A DNA stretch of 37,538 nt, from positions 1-37,538 of the forward strand of contig JAIOWZ010000012.1 in NCBI GenBank assembly GCA_021741905.1. The letters run 5' to 3'. This DNA is from Candidatus Planktophila sp. GTDB lineage: Bacteria > Actinomycetota > Actinomycetes > Nanopelagicales > Nanopelagicaceae. The notes beneath the pieces are model-generated. The model saw only the letters and a list, made by a program, of their open reading frames with translations. It searched no databases and was not told where the DNA came from. Both the position numbers and the translations under genes were made by a program. This document shows positions 33,505 to 37,538 of the stretch, piece by piece; position 1 is the first letter of the stretch, and the number at the start of each line of letters is the position of its first letter.

Positions 33505-33912
33505 ATGAATAAAGTTGTGGCAAGGCTGCCGCAGATAGTTTTGGGGTTCGCGCTCGCTAACGCTGGTATTGGACATCTAACAACTAGCCGTCAAGAGTTT
33601 CAAGCACAGGTGCCAACAGTGTTTTCAGAGTATGCAGACTTTGTAGTGTTGGCATCTGGGGTGGTTGAGATCGCACTTGGGGTTGGGCTGATTGCGCTGT
33701 GGAAGTATCGCGTGCAGTTAGGTTGGATAGTTGCAGCTTTCTTTGTGGCAATCTTTTGGGGAAATATCTCGCAGTATGTAAATGGCGTAGATGCTTTTGG
33801 ATTAGACACAGACACCAAGCGTTTGGTGCGTTTGTTCTTTCAGCCGCTATTGGTGATGTGGGCCCTCGGTAGTACCGGCGCGTGGAGTTCGAGGAAGAGG
33901 CATAAAAAATGA
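33505..33912 (+). CDS. DoxX-like four-helix membrane protein
   Basis: The product is 135 residues with four hydrophobic helices (about 8-25, 44-65, 70-88 and 105-125) and a C-terminal Arg/Lys tail. The opening phrase LPQIVLGFALANAGIGHL and the ALGVGLIAL helix fit the DoxX / DoxX-like quinol-oxidase-subunit superfamily. It starts 12 bp after the CDGSH gene and overlaps the SOUL gene by an ATGA junction. Members take part in membrane redox processes; partner unknown. Confidence 0.82.
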   Translation: MNKVVARLPQIVLGFALANAGIGHLTTSRQEFQAQVPTVFSEYADFVVLASGVVEIALGVGLIALWKYRVQLGWIVAAFFVAIFWGNISQYVNGVDAFGLDTDTKRLVRLFFQPLLVMWALGSTGAWSSRKRHKK

Positions 33913-34430
33913 CAGAGAGACAGAAGTTCACAGTCATACGAAGCTATAACGGCTTTGAAGTTCGCGAATATGCTCCGTGCTCGTTAGCCGAGGTTAAAGT
34001 CTCAGCTGATTACTCATCTGCGGGCAGCTTGGCCTTTAGATCTCTTTTTCAATACATCTCCCAAGGCAATAAGCGATCAGAAAAGATTGCTATGACGGCA
34101 CCTGTTATCAGTGCGCAAAAGGCTGAAAAGGCGGCAGAGGATGAATGGTTTGTTTCCTTTGTTATGCCTGCAGGCAGCACCGTTGCCGACATGCCAGATC
34201 CCAATGACCCGCGGGTTGTGCTGCGTCAGTTAGATGCTGAGAGCTGTATTGCAGCCTCTTTTAGGGGGAGAGCAAATGAAGATGTAATGAAGAAAAAAGT
34301 AGCAGAGCTACGAGCTTTGGCTGCCAAAGAGAACATTGCCCTATCTGATGAAACAAGGATCTGTCGCTTTGATCCACCAATGAAGCCAGGGATATTGCAG
34401 TACAACGAGATAGTAATTCCGACTCTCTAA
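33909..34430 (+). CDS. SOUL-family heme-binding protein
   Basis: The product is 173 residues. SOUL/HBP landmarks are YNGFEVREYAP near the start, FRSLFQYISQGNKRSEKIAMTAPVI, SFVMPAGSTVADMPDPND and the C-terminal FDPPMKPGILQYNEI. The full family length is present, without a signal peptide. Members bind heme or tetrapyrroles. Last gene of the CDGSH-DoxX-SOUL group, then the terminator at 34459. Confidence 0.93.
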   Translation: MTERQKFTVIRSYNGFEVREYAPCSLAEVKVSADYSSAGSLAFRSLFQYISQGNKRSEKIAMTAPVISAQKAEKAAEDEWFVSFVMPAGSTVADMPDPNDPRVVLRQLDAESCIAASFRGRANEDVMKKKVAELRALAAKENIALSDETRICRFDPPMKPGILQYNEIVIPTL

Positions 34431-34458
34431 AGCGCTATTACTTAATAAAAGTCAATAC

Positions 34459-34488
34459 AAAAGCCCCGCAATGGTTTGCGGGGCTTTT
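34459..34488. terminator. Bidirectional intrinsic terminator after SOUL gene (L2)
   Basis: The arms aaaagccccgcaa and ttgcggggctttt form a 13-bp perfect stem with loop tggt. It lies 28 bp after the SOUL stop. The 23 bases from its right arm onward differ from the L1 counterpart at one position. Confidence 0.92.
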
Positions 34489-34490
34489 GC

Positions 34491-34540
34491 TTTGTAACTC
34501 TATAGATATTCTATAGCGCTGACTTCGCAAGTGAGAAAAA
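34491..34540 (+). other. Decayed 5' tRNA half with retained anticodon-arm copy (L2)
   Basis: It starts tttgtaactc (compare tcgtagctc in the tRNA at 34630), then has a disrupted D-arm, then 34515-34535, which matches 34652-34672 in the tRNA at 19 of 21 positions. One of the two differences gives loop ttcgcaa here against tccgcaa in the tRNA, so the upstream copy keeps the U33 that the tRNA lacks. No T-arm follows. Confidence 0.65.
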
Positions 34541-34568
34541 TATAGCAGAAGATTTATCTATCTAGAAG

Positions 34569-34577
34569 TTATCCACC
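34569..34577 (+). promoter_or_regulatory. TTATCCACC, DnaA-box-like, upstream of tRNA (L2)
   Basis: One mismatch from TTATCCACA, 61 bp upstream of the tRNA, in the same relative place as the perfect box at L1. A GCGATG hexamer also recurs (34604-34609 here, 8567-8572 at L1). Confidence 0.35.
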
Positions 34578-34629
34578 ACTTTCATTTCAGAGAAATTTAC
34601 TGAGCGATGTCCATTTATCTTTCGCGGGT

Positions 34630-34705
34630 GCCCTCGTAGCTCAACGGATAGAGCGCTGACTCCGCAAGTTAGAGGTTGCAGGTTCGAATCTTGTCGGGGG
34701 CACCA
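34630..34705 (+). tRNA. tRNA-shaped gene with non-canonical anticodon loop (L2)
   Basis: All four arms form: acceptor gccctcg/cgggggc, D-stem gctc/gagc, anticodon stem ctgac/gttag (one G-U) and T-arm gcagg-ttcgaat-cttgt, with discriminator A and encoded CCA. The anticodon loop is tccgcaa, so position 33 is C rather than the near-invariant U and the anticodon would be CGC (Ala codon GCG). The body (D-loop aacggata) is Arg-like and the acceptor lacks the G3-U70 pair required for Ala charging. The identity is therefore conflicted. A shifted reading as CCG (Arg) would break the stem. Confidence 0.72.
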
Positions 34706-34710
34706 CCTCG

Positions 34711-34753
34711 GTGGCTCTGCGTAATCTTTTTACGGAGGGCCACTCTTGTTTTT
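34711..34753 (+). terminator. Terminator after tRNA-shaped gene (L2)
   Basis: gtggctctgcgtaa pairs with ttacggagggccac (14 positions, one mismatch and one G-U) around a five-base loop, followed by tcttgttttt. It separates the tRNA from the convergent photolyase gene. Confidence 0.85.
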
Positions 34754-34772
34754 CACACAAAGTTACAAAGCG

Positions 34773-36245
34773 TTAAATCTTTCCTTGCTCTAACCCTTCA
34801 AGAACTTCCTGCGCTCTCTCTTTTAATTCCGGCAGATCACTCAATCTCTTTAAACCAAAGACCTGTTGGCTCATGCGGTGGTTTTTTGCAAAGGCTTCTT
34901 TGTGACGATCAAGAAAATCCCAGTAGAGGGTTGTGAAAGGACAAGCTGTCTCTCCTACGCGCAGCTTTGGGTCATAGACACAGGGCTTGCAGAAGTTAGA
35001 CATCCGGGAAATGTAGGCACCCCCTGCTGCATAGGGCTTTGTCATCATCTGCCCACCATCTGCATGAACGCCCATACCAATGACGTTCGGAACCATGACC
35101 CATTCAGAGGCATCGATAAATACTTCTCGCATCCAGTCAAGAAATTGTTGTGGGTTAGTGCCGGTGATTAATGCCAGGTTAGAAAGCAGCATCAGGCGCG
35201 GGATGTGGTGGACCCAGGCGCGATCGTTAATGTCTGTGACAGTTTGTTTCATGCAGTTCATTTGGGTTTTGCTGGGATCAGTAAAGAGTGGCAGTAGCTT
35301 TATTGAGGCCTGCAGCTGGTTGTTCTCGCGGTAATCAGGGCCCAAAAACCAATACATACCGTTGACATACTCGCGCCAGCCAATGAGTTGCCGGATGAAT
35401 CCTTCGGCCGATTCAATCGGGACTGTGCCTGTGTTAAAGGCTTTTACCGCTGCATGGATGACCTCTGCTGGGTGCAGCAGGTTGTTGTTCAAGTATGGAG
35501 ACAGGAGTGAGTGATGCAGCGCCCAGTTATCAGTAGTCATGGCATCTTCTAGTGGGCCAAACTCTGCAAAGTGATTGTCAAAAAAGTTACGCATCTGCGC
35601 TAAAGCACCCTTACGGGTCGTCGCCCACGTGGTAGTTGGTGTGTGGCCTACCTCTTCAGCGACCTCTAGATCAATTGCATCACGCTTGTGTTCTAGGTAT
35701 GCCGGACCTTCATACTTTTTTGGGGGAGGCAATCTGTTTTCTTTATCAAAGTTCCAGGATCCTCCAACTGGATCCTTGCCTTCCATCAAGATGTTAAGAC
35801 GGGTGCGCTGCTTTCTATAGAAGTTTTCCATTAGGTATGACTTTTGCTCTGATGCCCATTGGTGAAAAAGCGGACGCGGGGTTAAGAAGAAATCATTAGG
35901 GACGAAGCTGACTCCATACTTTTCTAACGCTTCGTACTGTCGAAAAGAAGATGGTTCTGCAGATGTAATGGGAAGGCCTTTGTGCTTCTTTTTGATCGCA
36001 TCTAACCCACCAATTGTTGTAGCAGCTTTGATGTATTCAACGGTAAAGCCTTCTTCTTCAAGTGATTGTGCAAAGTGTCTGGCACTTGAGATTAAAAAGA
36101 ACAATCTCTCTTTGTGCCAATTGCGCCCAGTGGTCATGCGAGCGCTTTCTACAAAAGCTATGACATCGTTTTTAGGGTCAGCTTCTTTTAATGCGCCGAA
36201 GTTGCGGTGCAGGTGATCAAAGGGGATATAGAGGATCCGCTTCAT
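34773..36245 (-). CDS. FeS-type bacterial cryptochrome/photolyase
   Basis: The product is 490 residues, full length for the FeS-BCP / prokaryotic (6-4) photolyase group. The Rossmann-like antenna domain starts [15 protein letters not shown]. The C-terminal FAD domain carries four Cys in the spacing of the 4Fe-4S cluster: Cys331 (MNCMKQ), Cys419 and Cys422 (FCKPC) and Cys435 (ACPF). The phrase [15 protein letters not shown] and the [29 protein letters not shown] fit FAD binding. It uses blue light to repair UV photoproducts. Its ATG overlaps the stop of the DUF2256 gene (ATGA). Confidence 0.95.
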   Translation of the reverse strand: MKRILYIPFDHLHRNFGALKEADPKNDVIAFVESARMTTGRNWHKERLFFLISSARHFAQSLEEEGFTVEYIKAATTIGGLDAIKKKHKGLPITSAEPSSFRQYEALEKYGVSFVPNDFFLTPRPLFHQWASEQKSYLMENFYRKQRTRLNILMEGKDPVGGSWNFDKENRLPPPKKYEGPAYLEHKRDAIDLEVAEEVGHTPTTTWATTRKGALAQMRNFFDNHFAEFGPLEDAMTTDNWALHHSLLSPYLNNNLLHPAEVIHAAVKAFNTGTVPIESAEGFIRQLIGWREYVNGMYWFLGPDYRENNQLQASIKLLPLFTDPSKTQMNCMKQTVTDINDRAWVHHIPRLMLLSNLALITGTNPQQFLDWMREVFIDASEWVMVPNVIGMGVHADGGQMMTKPYAAGGAYISRMSNFCKPCVYDPKLRVGETACPFTTLYWDFLDRHKEAFAKNHRMSQQVFGLKRLSDLPELKERAQEVLEGLEQGKI

Positions 36246-36421
36246 TTGTTCTCACGGCACCTGTCGCTGCAGTACTTAACTTCAGTCCAGTTCTTGGCCC
36301 ATTTCTTGCGCCATTCAAATTCCAGGCCGCAGCGCTGGCAGGCCTTAGGTGGGAACCCATTTTTGACCTTTGCTACGCGTGACATTGGGCAATCGTAAGT
36401 GACTCGTAATGGATTGGCCAT
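36242..36421 (-). CDS. DUF2256 zinc-finger-like protein, photolyase partner
   Basis: The product is 59 residues, too short for most ORF lists. It has Cys28-x2-Cys31 ([16 protein letters not shown]) and Cys51-x3-Cys55 ([12 protein letters not shown]), exactly the DUF2256 pattern with its WRKKW core and four Cys, which suggests a zinc site. The family is known for adjacency or fusion to photolyase/cryptochrome genes. It precedes the photolyase on the same strand with an ATGA overlap, so co-translation is expected. An internal ATG at codon 13 is an alternative start. Confidence 0.88.
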   Translation of the reverse strand: MANPLRVTYDCPMSRVAKVKNGFPPKACQRCGLEFEWRKKWAKNWTEVKYCSDRCRENK

Positions 36422-36492
36422 GCAGAGTTCAGAGATTGCACTTAGGCTTTATCCATGCCTAAATCAGGGCATCGGGTTAAGGAGAGATCCAC

Positions 36493-36867
36493 ATGGATGA
36501 AAAAGGCTTATTAGAACTCTGGAACACCAAGCGCACACAAGTTATCAACGCCCAAAAGGCACCCAATTTTATGTTGATCGGTATTTTTGTCTTGGCAGCT
36601 TTTGGCAAGTTTGCTGACGCATCAGATGCCACCAAGTACCTAGTTATTGGCGTAGCTGCAGTGACAGGAATTTTGGCAATCATTTCTCAGTACGCAACTA
36701 TCCGCGAGGCTGAGGCATTGCTTGTTGATCTCAATCGTATTGAGAAGCCATCAGAGTTAACAAAGAAGATTGCATCATCACGTCACCTGCTCTCACTTAC
36801 TGCGATTGCAATCGTCGGTATGGGATTAGCTGTATTCGCACTTGTCACATGGGCAGTTCTCGGATAA
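36493..36867 (+). CDS. Small three-helix membrane protein
   Basis: The product is 124 residues; aaggagag precedes the ATG. Three hydrophobic helices lie at about 25-41, 49-67 and 98-122. An amphipathic stretch between the last two (YATIREAEALLVDLNRIEKPSELTKK) may be a cytosolic coiled coil. The layout parallels the small membrane protein at 16026, but the sequences differ. Function unknown. The next gene starts 5 bp later. Confidence 0.8.
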   Translation: MDEKGLLELWNTKRTQVINAQKAPNFMLIGIFVLAAFGKFADASDATKYLVIGVAAVTGILAIISQYATIREAEALLVDLNRIEKPSELTKKIASSRHLLSLTAIAIVGMGLAVFALVTWAVLG

Positions 36868-36871
36868 CTGC

Positions 36872-36994
36872 GTGGAAAAATTCATTGTCATTGGCGTCTT
36901 TGCCATGATTATTGCCGCTTTACTGGTCGCCTTTGAGCGACCAGTAAAGAGCAAGAAAAAGTTGACGGGCAGAGGCGGGGACTTCGAGTCCTAG
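36872..36994 (+). CDS. 40-residue single-pass membrane protein
   Basis: The GTG at 36872 opens a 40-codon frame: a short N-terminus, one hydrophobic helix (FIVIGVFAMIIAALLVAF, about residues 4-21), then a basic cytoplasmic tail (KSKKK) and an acidic end. It begins 5 bp after the preceding membrane-protein stop and ends 13 bp before the next ATG, so it sits neatly in an operon. Positive-inside topology is respected. Small size keeps confidence moderate. Confidence 0.6.
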   Translation: MEKFIVIGVFAMIIAALLVAFERPVKSKKKLTGRGGDFES

Positions 36995-37006
36995 GCGGGT
37001 TTTACT

Positions 37007-37538
37007 ATGCGTAAGATAGTAATTGCAGTTATAGCTGCACTTGTGCTTGGCTCAAGTGCAGCTTTTGCGCATCAACCTGTTGTTTTGTTAGATACGGACA
37101 CAACTGCGGCCAAAGGTCCATTGCTCGTAGATGGCACTGTTTCATTTGCCATTCGTGCAGCATTCACAAAGTCTGGACAAAAGAAAGCATTCCGCGCCTT
37201 GTTTCAAGAAGGCGATGGGCTTGCAGTTCAATACCTCATTGTTGATAAGAAGCCAGAGAATGCTTTAAAGAGTTCTCAATTACCAACCGTGGAAATCACT
37301 GGCCCAGGTGGCTTTAAGACAACCATAAAGATCAATGAGCGAGTAAAGTTTTATGAGCCTTACGGCCGAACAAATTACTTGTATTTAGCCCGCTATAGCG
37401 GGGTTGCTAAGGCTGGAATTTATAGTTTTGTCATTACCTCTAAGGCAAAATCTTCAATCACTGTTGCAGTGGGAGAACAAGAGATTGCTGGCCAGGTTGT
37501 TCGTGGGGCATATGTGGCACCAACACCCACACCCACAC
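37007..37538 (+). CDS. Secreted protein ending in a PT linker (3'-truncated)
   Basis: The ATG at 37007 starts a clear signal peptide (MRKIVIAVIAALVLGSSAAFA). About 150 residues of beta-rich mature sequence follow (VSFAIRAAFTKSGQKKAFRALF, VEITGPGGFKTTIKINERV, YSGVAKAGIYSFVI), probably one or two Ig-like modules. The last codons are GAYVAPTPTPT, and the window ends inside the linker. 177 codons plus one base are visible. The layout (signal peptide, domain, PT linker) is what the truncated gene at base 1 would need upstream. Confidence 0.85.
   Translation, partial: MRKIVIAVIAALVLGSSAAFAHQPVVLLDTDTTAAKGPLLVDGTVSFAIRAAFTKSGQKKAFRALFQEGDGLAVQYLIVDKKPENALKSSQLPTVEITGPGGFKTTIKINERVKFYEPYGRTNYLYLARYSGVAKAGIYSFVITSKAKSSITVAVGEQEIAGQVVRGAYVAPTPTPT

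Noticed and set aside
8445..34753. A single 26-kb island between the two tRNA loci
   Set aside because: The shared junctions are direct repeats, but the interval mixes ordinary chromosomal genes and has no integrase; kept only as a remote possibility.

Overview
The window looks like chromosomal DNA from a small-genome, moderate-GC actinobacterium, possibly a freshwater acI / Nanopelagicales-type planktonic lineage. The reasons are GC in the mid-40s by eye, short intergenic gaps, several GTG/TTG starts, actinobacterial families (septum-formation-type proteins, small secreted domains) and the photolyase, SOUL and CDGSH genes common in sunlit-water bacteria. The lineage is an inference; no rRNA or marker gene is present. 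Both ends lie inside Pro-Thr coding repeats, so the window is probably an assembly contig broken at low-complexity sequence.

Layout. 1-4.4 kb: five secreted proteins on the + strand (Ig-like PT-linker protein, I78-type peptidase-inhibitor-like protein, small secreted protein, subtilase, gluzincin metallopeptidase). 4.4-8.4 kb: a three-gene minus-strand operon (acyl-CoA dehydrogenase, APH-like kinase, MDR dehydrogenase) divergent from an SDR; it resembles the split form of ACAD10/11-type 4-hydroxyacid catabolism. 8.4-8.75 kb: tRNA locus L1. 8.75-17.6 kb: DUF4236-TPR protein, membrane trypsin-like protease, a 1321-residue secreted multidomain protein, and a cluster of zinc-ribbon proteins, lipoproteins and a small membrane protein. 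17.6-21.8 kb: a hypothetical gene, a hairpin-rich spacer, a sigma-70-like gene, then a tight operon of VWA protein, dual-specificity-type phosphatase and histone-deacetylase-family amidohydrolase. 21.8-30.1 kb: an AT-richer defence and DNA-processing island (winged-helix/nuclease-like protein, PD-(D/E)XK-DUF2075 helicase, MazG-like pyrophosphohydrolase, DEDDh exonuclease-BRCT, McrB, McrC). The mcrBC pair is bracketed by two about 89% identical direct copies of a DUF2087 gene. 30.1-34.4 kb: two septum-formation-family proteins, a small membrane protein, a SAM methyltransferase, a GNAT acetyltransferase, a 49-aa CDGSH-like protein, a DoxX-like protein and a SOUL protein. 34.4-34.77 kb: tRNA locus L2. 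34.77-37.5 kb: FeS-type photolyase with DUF2256 partner, small membrane proteins and a truncated secreted protein.

The least explained signal is the pair of tRNA loci, L1 (about 8445-8720) and L2 (about 34459-34755). Each has a terminator hairpin, a near-identical junction, a decayed 5' tRNA half, a TTATCCAC motif, a GCGATG motif and then a complete tRNA-shaped gene. In each locus the anticodon-arm sequence of the tRNA is present as a direct copy 124 or 137 bp upstream. The copied sequence differs between loci but matches within each locus. Both tRNA-shaped genes have abnormal anticodon arms. This looks like the footprint of an element that targets tRNA anticodon arms, or of a paired leader-tRNA unit. 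The second highlight is the mcrBC cassette between DUF2087 direct repeats.
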